A stretch of DNA of 64,000 nt from Rhodococcus triatomae BKS 15-14 (GCA_000341795.1 AODO01000012.1:186001-250000), one strand, 5' to 3'; positions 44,028 through 53,420 are shown, counted from the first letter of the stretch. Program-made: numbers and translations. The notes: generated by a model from the letters alone, not told the origin.

Positions 44028-46757
44028 GTGAGCCCGACAACGTCACCCGCATCCGACACCGCACCCGCAGGCACAGGCGACAAGCCGACGCTGCTGCTCC
44101 TCGACGGGCACTCTCTGGCATATCGCGCGTTCTTCGCGCTGCCGGCGGAGAACTTCAAGACGCACAGCGGGCAGACCACCAACGCCGTGTACGGGTTCAC
44201 CTCGATGTTGATCAACCTGCTGCGTGACGAGCAGCCCACTCACGTCGCCGCCGCGTTCGACGTGTCCCGGCAGACCTTCCGGGCGGAGGCGTACCCCGAG
44301 TACAAGGCGAACCGGAGCACGACCCCGGACGAGTTCAAGGGGCAGGTCGAGATCACCAAGGAGGTGCTCGGCGCGATGGGGATCCCGGTGATGGCCGAGG
44401 CCGGGTTCGAGGCCGACGACGTCATCGCCACGCTCACCACCCAGGCCACCGCCGAGGGATTCCGGGTGCTCGTGTGCACCGGCGACCGCGACGCACTGCA
44501 GCTCGTCACCGACGACGTGACGGTGCTGTACCCCCGCAAGGGCGTCTCGGACCTGACGCGGTTCACCCCCGCCGCGGTCGAGGAGAAGTACGGCCTGACG
44601 CCGCGGCAGTATCCCGACTACGCGGCGCTGCGCGGCGACCCGTCGGACAACCTGCCCGGTATCCCGGGCGTGGGGGAGAAGACCGCCGCCAAGTGGATCC
44701 GCGAGTTCGGGTCGTTCACCGAGCTCGTCGACCGGGTCGACGAGGTCCGCGGCAAGGTCGGTGACGCGCTGCGCGCCAACCTCTCGGCCGTCGTGATGAA
44801 CCGTCAGCTCACCGAGATGGTGCGCGACGTGCCGCTGCCGTACACCCCCGACCAGCTCGCGCTGGCACCGTGGGACCGCGACAAGATCCACTCGCTGTTC
44901 GACGATCTCGAGTTCCGGGTGCTCCGGGACCGGTTGTTCGACACGCTGTCCTCGGCCGAGCCCGAGGCAGAGGAGGGCTTCGAGGTGCGTGGCGGCGCGC
45001 TCGCGCCCGGCGAGGTCGCCGAATGGCTCACGGCGCACGTGGGCGACGGCTCCCGGGCGGCACTGTCGGTCGTCGGCCCGGGCAGCCCGTACGGGGGTGA
45101 CGCGGCGTCCGTCGCGATCGCCGCCGCCGACGGTGAGGGCGCGTACGTCGCCACCGCCACGGTCACCGAGGAGGACGAGAACGCGCTCGCCGCGTGGCTC
45201 GCCGATTCCGCCGCCCCGAAGGCGCTCCACGAGGCGAAATCGGCCATCCACGCCCTGCGCGGCCGCGGGTGGACGCTGCGTGGCCTCACCAGCGACACCG
45301 CCCTCGCGGCGTACCTGGTCCGGCCCGGGCAGCGCAGCTTCAATCTCGACGACCTGTCGCTGCGGTACCTCAAGCGGGAACTGCGGGTCGAGGACTCGGG
45401 CGACGCCCAGCTCTCGCTCCTAGACGCCGAGGACGAGGCGGAGTCGAAGGCCGCGGAAACCGAGATCCTGCGGGCCCGGGCGGTCCTCGACCTCGCAGAC
45501 GCGTTCGACACCGAACTGGCGTCCATCGAATCCGCACGCCTGCTGACCGATCTGGAGTTGCCCCTCCTGGAGGTCCTCGCCGCCGTCGAGTCGACCGGCA
45601 TCGCCGTCGACACCGATCACCTCGACGAGCTCCAGTCCACGTTCGCCGGCCGGGTGTCCGATGCCGCGAACGCCGCCTACGAGGTGATCGGTGAGCAGAT
45701 CAACCTCGGCTCGCCCAAGCAGTTGCAGGTCGTGCTGTTCGACAAGCTCGACATGCCGAAGACGAAGAAGACCAAGACGGGATACACCACGGACGCGGCG
45801 GCGCTGGAGTCCCTCTTCGAGAAGACGCAGCACCCGTTCCTCGAGCACCTGCTGGCGCACCGTGACGCAACCCGCCTCAAGGTGACCGTCGACGGACTGC
45901 TCAAGTCGGTCGCCGACGACGGCCGCATCCACACCACGTTCAACCAGACGGTCGCGGCCACCGGACGCCTCTCGTCGACCGAGCCGAACCTGCAGAACAT
46001 CCCGGTTCGCACCGACGCCGGCCGGCAGATCCGTGATGCGTTCGTGGTCGGGTCCGGGTTCGGATCCCTGATGACCGCCGACTACAGCCAGATCGAGATG
46101 CGGATCATGGCGCACCTGTCGAACGACGACGGCCTGATCGAGGCCTTCAACACGGGTGAGGACCTGCACAGTTTCGTCGGCTCCCGAGCGTTCGGGGTAC
46201 CGATCGAGGAGGTCACCCCCGAACTGCGGCGACGGGTGAAGGCGATGTCCTACGGCCTGGCCTACGGGCTCAGTGCCTACGGCCTGGCCGCTCAGCTGAA
46301 GATCTCCACCGAGGAGGCGAAGGAGCAGATGGAGGCGTACTTCGCCCGGTTCGGCGGGGTCCGCGACTATCTGCGGGAGGTCGTGGAGAAGGCACGCAAG
46401 GACGGCTACACGTCCACGCTGTACGGGCGCCGCCGCTACCTGCCCGACCTGAACTCCGACAATCGCCAGCGTCGTGAGGTCGCCGAGCGAGCGGCACTCA
46501 ATGCTCCGATTCAGGGAACCGCCGCGGACATCATCAAGGTCGCGATGATCGACGTCCAGTCCGCACTGGCCGAGGCCGGTCTGCGGTCGCGGATGCTGCT
46601 CCAGGTGCACGACGAGCTGGTGCTGGAGATCGCGGCCGACGAGCGTGACGCCGTCGAGGCCCTGGTCCGGGAGAAGATGGCGGGAGCGATCGAGTTGTCG
46701 GTTCCGCTCGACGTCTCCGTCGGGGTGGGCCGCAGCTGGGATGCGGCGGCCCACTGA
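44028..46757 (+). CDS. polA: DNA polymerase I
   Basis: A 909-residue repair and Okazaki-fragment polymerase. The 5'-nuclease domain (residues 20-310) has LLLLDGHSLAYRAFF, AFDVSRQTFR and VLVCTGDRDALQLV. The polymerase domain has motif A DYSQIEMRIMAHLS, motif B RRRVKAMSYGLAYG and motif C LQVHDELVLE. The middle region replaces the proofreading exonuclease but lacks the D-x-E metal site and other exonuclease acids, as in mycobacterial PolA, so no 3'-5' editing is expected. GTG 44028 is a leaderless start. Confidence 0.97.
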   Translation: MSPTTSPASDTAPAGTGDKPTLLLLDGHSLAYRAFFALPAENFKTHSGQTTNAVYGFTSMLINLLRDEQPTHVAAAFDVSRQTFRAEAYPEYKANRSTTPDEFKGQVEITKEVLGAMGIPVMAEAGFEADDVIATLTTQATAEGFRVLVCTGDRDALQLVTDDVTVLYPRKGVSDLTRFTPAAVEEKYGLTPRQYPDYAALRGDPSDNLPGIPGVGEKTAAKWIREFGSFTELVDRVDEVRGKVGDALRANLSAVVMNRQLTEMVRDVPLPYTPDQLALAPWDRDKIHSLFDDLEFRVLRDRLFDTLSSAEPEAEEGFEVRGGALAPGEVAEWLTAHVGDGSRAALSVVGPGSPYGGDAASVAIAAADGEGAYVATATVTEEDENALAAWLADSAAPKALHEAKSAIHALRGRGWTLRGLTSDTALAAYLVRPGQRSFNLDDLSLRYLKRELRVEDSGDAQLSLLDAEDEAESKAAETEILRARAVLDLADAFDTELASIESARLLTDLELPLLEVLAAVESTGIAVDTDHLDELQSTFAGRVSDAANAAYEVIGEQINLGSPKQLQVVLFDKLDMPKTKKTKTGYTTDAAALESLFEKTQHPFLEHLLAHRDATRLKVTVDGLLKSVADDGRIHTTFNQTVAATGRLSSTEPNLQNIPVRTDAGRQIRDAFVVGSGFGSLMTADYSQIEMRIMAHLSNDDGLIEAFNTGEDLHSFVGSRAFGVPIEEVTPELRRRVKAMSYGLAYGLSAYGLAAQLKISTEEAKEQMEAYFARFGGVRDYLREVVEKARKDGYTSTLYGRRRYLPDLNSDNRQRREVAERAALNAPIQGTAADIIKVAMIDVQSALAEAGLRSRMLLQVHDELVLEIAADERDAVEALVREKMAGAIELSVPLDVSVGVGRSWDAAAH

Positions 46758-47530
46758 TGGGCGTCCTGGTCTGCTTTCACGCGCACCCGGACGACGAGGT
46801 GTTCATCACCGGCGGGGTGATCCGTGCCGCGTCGGACGCCGGACACCGCGTGGTGCTGGTCACCGCGACCGACGGCGCCCTCGGCGAGGTTCCGGACGGG
46901 TTGCTCGAACCCGGTGAGACCCTGGCACACCGGCGCCTCGCCGAACTCGATGCATCGGCCGACGCTCTCGGCGTGCATCGGGTCGTGCCGCTGCACTACC
47001 GGGATTCGGGGATGGCAGGCACCGCCGACAACGCCCATCCCGACGCGTTCTGCAATGTCGATGTCGACGTCGCCGCAGCGCGACTGGCGGAGGTGCTCTC
47101 GGAGGAGGGCGCCGACGTCGTGACGATCTACGACGAGAACGGGGGATACGGGCATCCCGATCACGTACAGGTGCACCGCGTCGGGGTGCGGGCGGCCGAA
47201 CTCGCGGGTGTGAAGCGGGTGTACGAGGCCGCGGTCAACCGGGACCACATGAAGCGGATGATCGCCGCGAATCCCGCCTGGGCGGACGGAGCGGACGCAC
47301 CGGACGTGGAGACCCTCGGCCTGCCGGAGGCGGCGATCACGACGGTCGTGGACGTTTCGGGTCACGTGCAGGCGAAGCGTGCGGCGATGGTCGCGCACGC
47401 CACCCAGGTCGGCGACTTCGGCCCCTTCCTGCAGATGCCGCTCGAACTGCTGGGTGCGGCGGTCGGAACCGAGTGGTTCCGGCGCCGGGACGTGCCCGTC
47501 GGACACCGCGAGTCGGCCCTCGACCTGTGA
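46757..47530 (+). CDS. PIG-L family deacetylase
   Basis: A 257-residue zinc amidase of the LmbE/PIG-L family. The zinc and catalytic motif FHAHPDDE (His10, Asp12, Asp13) and the later zinc His in GYGHPDHVQVH are intact. Relatives in actinobacteria are MshB and Mca of the mycothiol pathway. This protein is shorter than those and sits directly behind polA (its ATG overlaps the polA stop by one base), so the exact substrate is open. An N-acetylglucosaminyl-type amide is likely. Confidence 0.88.
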   Translation: MGVLVCFHAHPDDEVFITGGVIRAASDAGHRVVLVTATDGALGEVPDGLLEPGETLAHRRLAELDASADALGVHRVVPLHYRDSGMAGTADNAHPDAFCNVDVDVAAARLAEVLSEEGADVVTIYDENGGYGHPDHVQVHRVGVRAAELAGVKRVYEAAVNRDHMKRMIAANPAWADGADAPDVETLGLPEAAITTVVDVSGHVQAKRAAMVAHATQVGDFGPFLQMPLELLGAAVGTEWFRRRDVPVGHRESALDL

Positions 47531-47532
47531 GG

Positions 47533-47560
47533 GCCGGGTCGGCGCCACCGCCGACCCGGC
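47533..47560. terminator. Bidirectional terminator between PIG-L and thioredoxin genes
   Basis: A perfect 12-base-pair stem (GCCGGGTCGGCG with CGCCGACCCGGC; 47533-47544 and 47549-47560) with a CCAC loop in the 36-base convergent gap. Confidence 0.85.
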
Positions 47561-47566
47561 ACCGCC

Positions 47567-47932
47567 CTAGGCGCCCTGCTGGGCCTCGATCTGCTTGCGG
47601 ACCTCGTCCATGTCGAGGGCCTTCACCTGCGTGACCAGGTCTTCCAACGCGGCCTGCGGGAGGGCTCCGGGCTGGGAGAACACGAGGATGCCCTCGCGGA
47701 ACGCCATGATCGTCGGGATGGATCGGATGTTCGCCGCGGCGGCGAGCCCCTGCTCGGCTTCGGTGTCCACCTTGCCGTGCACGACGTCGGGATGAGCCTC
47801 CGACGACGCCTCGAACGTGGGGGCGAACTGGCGGCACGGACCGCACCACGACGCCCAGAAGTCGATCAGCACGACGTCGTTGCCGGTCACGATCTCGTCG
47901 AAGTTCTGCTGGGTCAGGGTCTGGGTGGCCAT
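47567..47932 (-). CDS. Thioredoxin
   Basis: A 121-residue thioredoxin-fold protein with the redox motif WCGPC (Cys30 and Cys33) and the cis-proline loop SIPTIM. VLIDFWASWCGPCRQFAP matches classical thioredoxin. The C-terminus is 10-15 residues longer than E. coli TrxA. AGAGGA precedes the start at 47932. It is one of probably several thioredoxins and could serve the peroxiredoxin encoded at 9359-9811, but there is no direct link. Confidence 0.93.
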   Translation of the reverse strand: MATQTLTQQNFDEIVTGNDVVLIDFWASWCGPCRQFAPTFEASSEAHPDVVHGKVDTEAEQGLAAAANIRSIPTIMAFREGILVFSQPGALPQAALEDLVTQVKALDMDEVRKQIEAQQGA

Positions 47933-47968
47933 TCGAATCCTCTCGCCGCCGGCCGGTGCCGGGATCGG

Positions 47969-47986
47969 TGCAGCCCTTCGGCTGCA
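47969..47986 (-). terminator. Hairpin between RNA ligase-like and thioredoxin genes
   Basis: TGCAGCC/GGCTGCA pairs over seven bases around a CTTC loop. It lies 82 bases past the stop of the RNA ligase-like gene and 37 bases before the thioredoxin start, so it may end the former or cap the latter. Confidence 0.45.
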
Positions 47987-48067
47987 GTCGCGTCCTACAA
48001 CGCGTAGTGCGCACCGATTCTTCCCGACATCACCGATCGCTGCCGCAACGGGAGCCACCGGTGCGGG

Positions 48068-48580
48068 TCACGTGACGAGCCACTCGCGTTTCGCGTCGCC
48101 GTCCCAGCGCCGGATGCCGGCGCCCTTCCCCGTCGTGTGCGCCGGGTGGACGAGGTTCAGGGCGGGTCCGATCTCGTCGGGGAACACGCGCCGGGCGAGG
48201 GTGATGTGCGGCGTCCAGTCGCCGGGATGGATGTGCGCGGGAACGCCGGGACAGTCGTGCAGGATTCGAAAGATGCTCCGCTGCAAGGCCAGCAGGCCGG
48301 CAGTGGGAACGACCAGATATGCCAGCGTCTTTCGGTGCCCGCCGAAGACGACCAGACCTCCCAGCGAGATCCGCAGGTCGGGTGGTGACAGCTGCTGCTG
48401 CAGCAGGAGATCGGTTTCCGGGTCGATGTGCTGCGCGACGGCGAGCGTCACGTGCGGCCGGTTGGTCGACTTGCGGACCACCCCTTGGCTGGGAAGCGCG
48501 GCGTCGGCCAGGCGCCGCCACTCACGGCGGACGGTGTCGTCGAGGCCGGAGTCGAGCAGCAGTTCCACGGACTGCACCAT
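48068..48580 (-). CDS. 2'-5' RNA ligase family protein (2H phosphoesterase)
   Basis: A 170-residue protein with the two HxTx motifs that define the 2H superfamily: RPHVTLAV near residue 46 and TPHITLAR near residue 127. Members act on 2',3'-cyclic phosphates or tRNA fragments. The start CAT (48578-48580) overlaps the ATG of an extended form of the divergent dehydrogenase. Function in the cell is not known. Confidence 0.85.
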   Translation of the reverse strand: MVQSVELLLDSGLDDTVRREWRRLADAALPSQGVVRKSTNRPHVTLAVAQHIDPETDLLLQQQLSPPDLRISLGGLVVFGGHRKTLAYLVVPTAGLLALQRSIFRILHDCPGVPAHIHPGDWTPHITLARRVFPDEIGPALNLVHPAHTTGKGAGIRRWDGDAKREWLVT

Positions 48581-48599
48581 GCTGAGCAATGATTGTCGT

Positions 48600-49715
48600 G
48601 TGACCCCACCGAGCGCAATCACCCCAGAATCCGGGCACGCCGGGACCTCGCTGCGACTGGGACTGCTCGTCGGCGACGGGATCGGGCACGAGATCGTTCC
48701 CGACACGCGGCGTGTCGTCGACACCGCCGTGTCGGCGGTCGGGCACGACGCGATCGCGTGGGTGGAACTCCCGATCGGGTTCGACGCGATCGACAGTCAC
48801 GGCACACCGATCCCGGAGGAGACGCTGGCTGCGTTGCAGGGTCTCGACGGCTGGGTGCTGGGCCCCCACGACAGCGCGGCGTATCCCGAGCAGTTCCGTG
48901 GTGACCTCACCCCTGGCGGGACGATCCGAAAGCGGTTCGGCCTGTTCGCCAACATTCGTCCTGCTCGGGCGCACGCGGGCGTCGCGGCGACGGTCCCCGA
49001 CATGGATCTGGTGATCGTGCGGGAGAACACGGAGGGCTTCTACGCGGATCGGAACATGCACGTCGGGAGCGGTGAGTTCATGCCGACCCCGGACGTGGCG
49101 ATGGCGGTCGCGGTGTTCACGCGTCGTGCCTGCGAGCGCATCGCGCACACCGCGTGCCGTCTCGCCGGGCAGCGTCGGGGGCGGGTCACCGTCGTTCACA
49201 AGACCAATGTTCTGGCACTGACCACGGGTCTGTTCCTGGAAGCTGTCACCGACGTCGCGCGGGGCTACCCCGGGGTGCGTGTCGACGCCGAGCACGTCGA
49301 CGCCATGGCCGCCCATCTCGTCCGGCGGGGCGGTGACTTCGACGTCGTCGTGACCGAGAACATGTTCGGGGACATCCTGTCCGACCTCGCGGGCGAACTC
49401 TCCGGGTCGCTCGGTACGGCACCGTCGCTGAACGCATCCGCGACGCAGGCGATGGCCCAGGCGGCGCACGGAGCGGCCCCGGACATCGCGGGCCGCAATC
49501 GCGCCAATCCCACGGCGATGATGTTGTCGGCGGCGATGCTGCTGGACTGGCTGGCGGACCGAAGGACGGACCCGCTGCTGGCGCGGGCTGCGGAGCGGAT
49601 CCGGCGCGCCGTCGCGGACACGCTGGCCGCCGGGGTCGCGACCGCGGACCTGGGCGGCTTGGCGTCCACGGCCGAGTTCACCGAAACGGTCGGGGCTCGA
49701 ATCCTGCGCCGGTGA
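48600..49715 (+). CDS. Isocitrate/isopropylmalate/tartrate dehydrogenase family protein
   Basis: A 371-residue decarboxylating dehydrogenase. It has the substrate/metal helix VIVRENTEGFYADRN, typical of the isocitrate/homoisocitrate/tartrate branch rather than LeuB (which has REL-T-G). NVLALTTGLFL, VVVTENMFGDILSDLAGELSGSLG and the C-terminal NPTAMMLSAAMLLDWL also fit. GTG 48600 is preferred; an upstream in-frame ATG at 48579 would overlap the divergent gene's start codon. The substrate is not determined, with tartrate, malate-type or homoisocitrate acids as candidates. Confidence 0.85.
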   Translation: MTPPSAITPESGHAGTSLRLGLLVGDGIGHEIVPDTRRVVDTAVSAVGHDAIAWVELPIGFDAIDSHGTPIPEETLAALQGLDGWVLGPHDSAAYPEQFRGDLTPGGTIRKRFGLFANIRPARAHAGVAATVPDMDLVIVRENTEGFYADRNMHVGSGEFMPTPDVAMAVAVFTRRACERIAHTACRLAGQRRGRVTVVHKTNVLALTTGLFLEAVTDVARGYPGVRVDAEHVDAMAAHLVRRGGDFDVVVTENMFGDILSDLAGELSGSLGTAPSLNASATQAMAQAAHGAAPDIAGRNRANPTAMMLSAAMLLDWLADRRTDPLLARAAERIRRAVADTLAAGVATADLGGLASTAEFTETVGARILRR

Positions 49716-49727
49716 GCGGCCTGCAAG

Positions 49728-49733
49728 TACGCT
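49728..49733 (+). promoter_or_regulatory. -10 box of a probable leaderless promoter for the amino acid importer
   Basis: TACGCT ends seven bases before GTG 49741, the same geometry as at polA and uvrB. Confidence 0.4.
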
Positions 49734-49740
49734 GCGAAGG

Positions 49741-50664
49741 GTGCCACTCCTGCCGGTCGAACGGACGATGTGGGTGCGTCGACAATCCAGGCGCGTCCGG
49801 CTTTTCGGTGCCCTGGCCGCGGTGACCCTCGCCGTGTCGGCGTGCGTGCACAACAGTGAGGGTCTCGTTCCGCCCGACACCGTTCACGTCACGCGGGTCG
49901 ACGAGATCGCGGCACAGGTACCCCCGACGGTCGCGGCGTCCGGACGGTTGCGGGTCGGCGTCAACGTGCCCTACGCGCCCAACGAGTTCAAGGACGAGAA
50001 CGGCAACATCGTCGGCTTCGACGTCGACCTCATGGAGGCCGTGACGTCGGTACTCGGGCTTCGTGCCGAGTTCGTCCAGGCCGATTTCGACAAGATCATT
50101 CCCGCGGTCCAGGCCGGGACGTTCGACCTCGGGATGTCCTCGTTCACCGACACGGTCGAGCGGCAGAAGTCGGTGGACTTCGTCGACTACTACATGGCCG
50201 GCGTGCAGTGGGCGCAGCAGACGGGCGAGGCCGTGGATCCCGGCGACGCGTGCGGCCTGCGGGTGGGGGTGCAGACCACCACGTACGAGGACATCGACGA
50301 GGTGCCCGCCAAGAGCGACGCCTGTGTGGCGGCGGGCAAGCCGGCGATCGAGAAGATCAAGTACGACAGCCAGGACGACGTGTCGAATGCGTTGATCCTC
50401 GGCCGGATCGACGCGATGTCCGCGGATTCGCCGGTCACCGCGTATGCGATCAAACGCAGCGACGGCAGGCTCGAGGAGGCCGGCGAACAGTTCGACTCCG
50501 CGCCGTACGGCTGGGCGGTGACGAAGGGGTCGCCGCTCGCGCCGGTCCTCCAGCAGGCGCTGCAACACCTGATCGACACCGGCGACTACCAGCAGATCGC
50601 CGACAACTGGGGAGTCGGGTCGGGAACCGTCACGACCGCGCAGATCAACGGCGCCACGAGCTGA
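49741..50664 (+). CDS. Polar amino acid ABC transporter, substrate-binding lipoprotein
   Basis: A 307-residue type II binding protein of the HisJ/GlnH family. An Arg-rich signal peptide ends in the lipobox LAVSAC (about residues 32-37). The binding domain starts RLRVGVNVPYAPNEF, with FDLGMSSFTDTVERQK and VGVQTTTYEDI, and has a cysteine pair that may form a disulfide. GTG 49741 is the leaderless choice; an ATG at 49768 is the alternative. It is first in an operon with a permease and ATPase. Specificity (Gln, Glu, Asp or basic) is unknown. Confidence 0.92.
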   Translation: MPLLPVERTMWVRRQSRRVRLFGALAAVTLAVSACVHNSEGLVPPDTVHVTRVDEIAAQVPPTVAASGRLRVGVNVPYAPNEFKDENGNIVGFDVDLMEAVTSVLGLRAEFVQADFDKIIPAVQAGTFDLGMSSFTDTVERQKSVDFVDYYMAGVQWAQQTGEAVDPGDACGLRVGVQTTTYEDIDEVPAKSDACVAAGKPAIEKIKYDSQDDVSNALILGRIDAMSADSPVTAYAIKRSDGRLEEAGEQFDSAPYGWAVTKGSPLAPVLQQALQHLIDTGDYQQIADNWGVGSGTVTTAQINGATS

Positions 50665-50689
50665 GTCGTCCGACAGAAGGGTGGTGACC

Positions 50690-51643
50690 ATGTCCCAGGA
50701 TCCGGCGTCCGCCGCCGCACCCGCGGACGAACCCGCACCGATCCGGGCGGTGCCCCTGCGTCATCCGGGCCGCTGGATCTCCGCGGTCGTCGTGATCGTG
50801 TTGGTGGCACTGTTCGTGTACGGCGCCGCCACCAACGAGGCGTTCGGTTGGGACGTGTACGCGCAGTACCTGTTCGACGCGCGGATCACCGAAGGCGCGC
50901 TGAAGACGATCGTGCTCACGATCCTCGCGATGATCATCGCGGTGCTGCTGGGTGTGATTCTCGCGGTGATGAGGCTGTCCCCGAATCCGGTGTTGCGTAC
51001 CGCCGCATGGATGTATCTGTGGATCTTCCGCGGCACCCCGGTGTACGTGCAGCTGGTGTTCTGGGGCCTGTTCCCGTCGATCTACAAGACCGTCTATCTC
51101 GGTGTTCCCTTCGGCCCGCACGTCGCGGAGTTCACGCTGCAGGACCTGCAGGCGGCGTTCCTGTTCGCGGTGATCGGCCTCGGCCTCAACGAGGCCGCGT
51201 ACATGGCCGAGATCGTCCGCGCCGGTGTCGGTTCGGTGAACGAAGGGCAGATCGAGGCGTCGACGGCGCTCGGTATGTCGTGGTCGCAGACCATGCGTCG
51301 CACGGTGCTGCCACAGGCGATGCGGGTGATCATCCCGCCCACCGGCAACGAGCTCATCAGTATGCTCAAGACGACGTCGCTCGTTCTGGCCGTGCCGTAC
51401 ACAGGCGAGCTGTACGGACGAGCCCGGGACATCTCGGGCGCGAACTTCCAGCCGATCCCGCTGTTGCTCGTCGCCGCCACCTGGTATCTCGCGATCACCA
51501 GCATCCTGATGATCGGTCAGTACTACCTCGAGCGGCACTACTCGAAGGGTTTGTCGCGGGTGCTGACGGCTCGACAGTTGCAGGCGCTCGCCGACGCGCA
51601 GAACGCGCCGTCGACGGGTCCTGCCGGCGGACAGGGAGGATGA
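50690..51643 (+). CDS. Polar amino acid ABC transporter permease
   Basis: A 317-residue HisM/GlnP-type permease. Five membrane helices and the ATPase-contact loop EASTALGMSWSQTMRRTVLPQAMRVIIPP are present. The segment RGTPVYVQLVFWGLFPS is typical, and an extra N-terminal helix lies at residues 31-52. ATG 50690 follows AAGG by nine bases; a GTG at 50681 is the alternative. As no second permease is present, it probably acts as a homodimer. Confidence 0.92.
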   Translation: MSQDPASAAAPADEPAPIRAVPLRHPGRWISAVVVIVLVALFVYGAATNEAFGWDVYAQYLFDARITEGALKTIVLTILAMIIAVLLGVILAVMRLSPNPVLRTAAWMYLWIFRGTPVYVQLVFWGLFPSIYKTVYLGVPFGPHVAEFTLQDLQAAFLFAVIGLGLNEAAYMAEIVRAGVGSVNEGQIEASTALGMSWSQTMRRTVLPQAMRVIIPPTGNELISMLKTTSLVLAVPYTGELYGRARDISGANFQPIPLLLVAATWYLAITSILMIGQYYLERHYSKGLSRVLTARQLQALADAQNAPSTGPAGGQGG

Positions 51644-51646
51644 CCG

Positions 51647-52423
51647 ATGACTGCTGCGTCGACGACACCGATGGTCAGGGCCGATCGGGTCTGCAAGAGC
51701 TTCGGTGCCCTGAAGGTGTTGCGTGGGGTGACACTGGAGATCGATCCGGGGCAGGTGCTCTGCCTCGTCGGGCCGTCCGGGTCGGGCAAATCGACGTTCC
51801 TCCGGTGCATCAACCATCTGGAGCAGGTCAGTGCGGGCAGGTTGTACGTCGACGGCGACCTCGTCGGCTACCAGGAGAAGAACGGCAAGCTGTACGAACT
51901 TCATCCACGCGCCGCCGCGAAGCAGCGCCGCGACATCGGGATGGTGTTCCAGCACTTCAACCTGTTCCCGCACCGAACCGCGCTGGAGAACGTGATCGAG
52001 GCGCCCGTGCGGGTGAAGAAGGTGTCGCGCGACGAGGCCACGTCCAGGGCCCGCGATCTGCTCGACCAAGTGGGGCTGTCCGCGAAGGCCGACGCCTATC
52101 CGGCGCAGCTCTCCGGTGGGCAACAGCAGCGGGTCGCGATCGCGCGGGCACTGGCGATGGAACCGAAGCTGATGCTGTTCGACGAGCCCACCTCGGCCCT
52201 CGACCCGGAGCTCGTCGGCGAGGTGCTCGGCGTGATGAAGAACCTGGCGCGCGAGGGCATGACGATGGTCGTGGTCACTCACGAGATGGGTTTCGCGCGT
52301 GAGGTCGCCGACGTACTGGCCTTCATGGACGGGGGCGTGGTCGTCGAGTCCGGCGAGCCCCGCGCCCTGCTCGCGAATCCGCAACACGACCGCACCAAGT
52401 CCTTCCTCTCCAGGCTCCTGTGA
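51647..52423 (+). CDS. Polar amino acid ABC transporter ATPase
   Basis: A 258-residue GlnQ/HisP-type ATPase. Walker A GPSGSGKS is near residue 43, the Q-loop is [12 protein letters not shown], the signature is [15 protein letters not shown] and Walker B is [13 protein letters not shown] with His in [10 protein letters not shown]. It starts three bases after the permease stop. A perfect 20-base inverted repeat begins two bases after its stop. Confidence 0.95.
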   Translation: MTAASTTPMVRADRVCKSFGALKVLRGVTLEIDPGQVLCLVGPSGSGKSTFLRCINHLEQVSAGRLYVDGDLVGYQEKNGKLYELHPRAAAKQRRDIGMVFQHFNLFPHRTALENVIEAPVRVKKVSRDEATSRARDLLDQVGLSAKADAYPAQLSGGQQQRVAIARALAMEPKLMLFDEPTSALDPELVGEVLGVMKNLAREGMTMVVVTHEMGFAREVADVLAFMDGGVVVESGEPRALLANPQHDRTKSFLSRLL

Positions 52424-52424
52424 C

Positions 52425-52479
52425 GGCATGAACGGTTCCGTTCAGTCGATCAGATCGAGTGAACGGAACCGTTCATGCC
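52425..52479 (+). terminator. Perfect 20-base inverted repeat, terminator or double operator
   Basis: GGCATGAACGGTTCCGTTCA (52425-52444) is exactly mirrored by 52460-52479. The 15-base loop can pair further as TCGAT/ATCGA. Each arm is itself an almost perfect palindrome (TGAACGG-TT-CCGTTCA), so on DNA it presents two copies of the same dyad 35 bases apart. No T-run follows. Terminator of the amino acid importer operon is the simplest reading. Confidence 0.75.
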
Positions 52480-52499
52480 ATCTGCACCAGTAGCGGACT

Positions 52500-52527
52500 G
52501 CTATCTTGGTGATATCACTTCGATAGC
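52500..52527. promoter_or_regulatory. Operator-promoter dyad upstream of the SPFH gene
   Basis: A 28-base dyad centred at 52513.5. Outer arms are GCTATC (52500-52505) and GATAGC (52522-52527); the core is a perfect GTGATATCAC (52509-52518). A -10-like TATCTT (52502-52507) lies inside, so a protein bound here would block transcription. The SPFH ATG is 13 bases downstream with AAAGG upstream of it. Confidence 0.6.
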
Positions 52528-52539
52528 AAAGGTGGAGAA

Positions 52540-53415
52540 ATGGAGCGCAGGGCGTTTCGATTGGACGGGTTCGTGGTCCTGCTGGTTCTGGTCGTCGCGG
52601 CACTGCTCGCGGCCGGTGCGGTGGTGGCCGGGTTCCTCGTGGCCGCAAGCCTTCCGCTGCAGATCGTCTGGTGGGTGGTCGCGGGCCTGATCCTGCTGGC
52701 GGTGCTGGTACTCGCCACCGGATTCACCGTCATCAATCCGAACGAGTCCCGGGTGATCCAGTTCTTCGGGCGGTACGTCGGCACCGTGGCGGACGACGGG
52801 TTCAAGTGGGTGGTGCCGTTGACGTTCAAGCGGCGTGTCACGTTGCGGGTGCGCAACTTCGAGACCTCGAAGCTCAAGGTCAACGACGCGGACGGCAACC
52901 CGGTCGAGATCGCAGCGGTCGTCGTCTACAAGGTCGTCGACAGCGGAAAGGCGACGTTCGCGGTCGACGACTACGAAGAGTACGTCGCGATCCAGTCCGA
53001 GGCCGCCGTGCGTCATCTGGCGACGACCCACCCGTACGACTCGGACGCGGGCGCGGGGACCAGCCTCCGGGACGGCGCGGAGGTGGCTGCCGAACTCACC
53101 GCCGAGTTGCGCGACCGTACCGATCTCGCCGGCATCGAGGTCGTCGAAGCCCGCATCACGCATCTCGCCTACGCGCCGGAGATCGCCCAGGCGATGCTGG
53201 TCCGGCAGCAGGCGGCGCAGATCGTGGCTGCCCGAACCCGGATCGTGGAGGGCGCGGTGGGCATGGTGGAGGGCGCACTGGACCAGCTTTCGGCTCGCGG
53301 TGTCGTCGACCTCGACGAGGAGCGGCGCGCGACGATGGTCTCGAACCTGCTGGTCGTCCTGTGCGGGGACAAGGCGACGCAACCTGTCGTCAACGTCGGA
53401 TCGCTCTACGCCTGA
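52540..53415 (+). CDS. SPFH (band 7/stomatin) domain membrane protein
   Basis: A 291-residue protein. Two hydrophobic segments lie at residues 9-32 and 37-61, then a band-7 domain from about 62. It has [40 protein letters not shown] and the second half [35 protein letters not shown] proteins form membrane-associated oligomers and scaffolds; no enzymatic activity is expected. It is followed six bases later by a small ribbon-helix-helix gene, a pairing I recall in other actinobacteria. Confidence 0.92.
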   Translation: MERRAFRLDGFVVLLVLVVAALLAAGAVVAGFLVAASLPLQIVWWVVAGLILLAVLVLATGFTVINPNESRVIQFFGRYVGTVADDGFKWVVPLTFKRRVTLRVRNFETSKLKVNDADGNPVEIAAVVVYKVVDSGKATFAVDDYEEYVAIQSEAAVRHLATTHPYDSDAGAGTSLRDGAEVAAELTAELRDRTDLAGIEVVEARITHLAYAPEIAQAMLVRQQAAQIVAARTRIVEGAVGMVEGALDQLSARGVVDLDEERRATMVSNLLVVLCGDKATQPVVNVGSLYA

Positions 53416-53420
53416 CCGCG

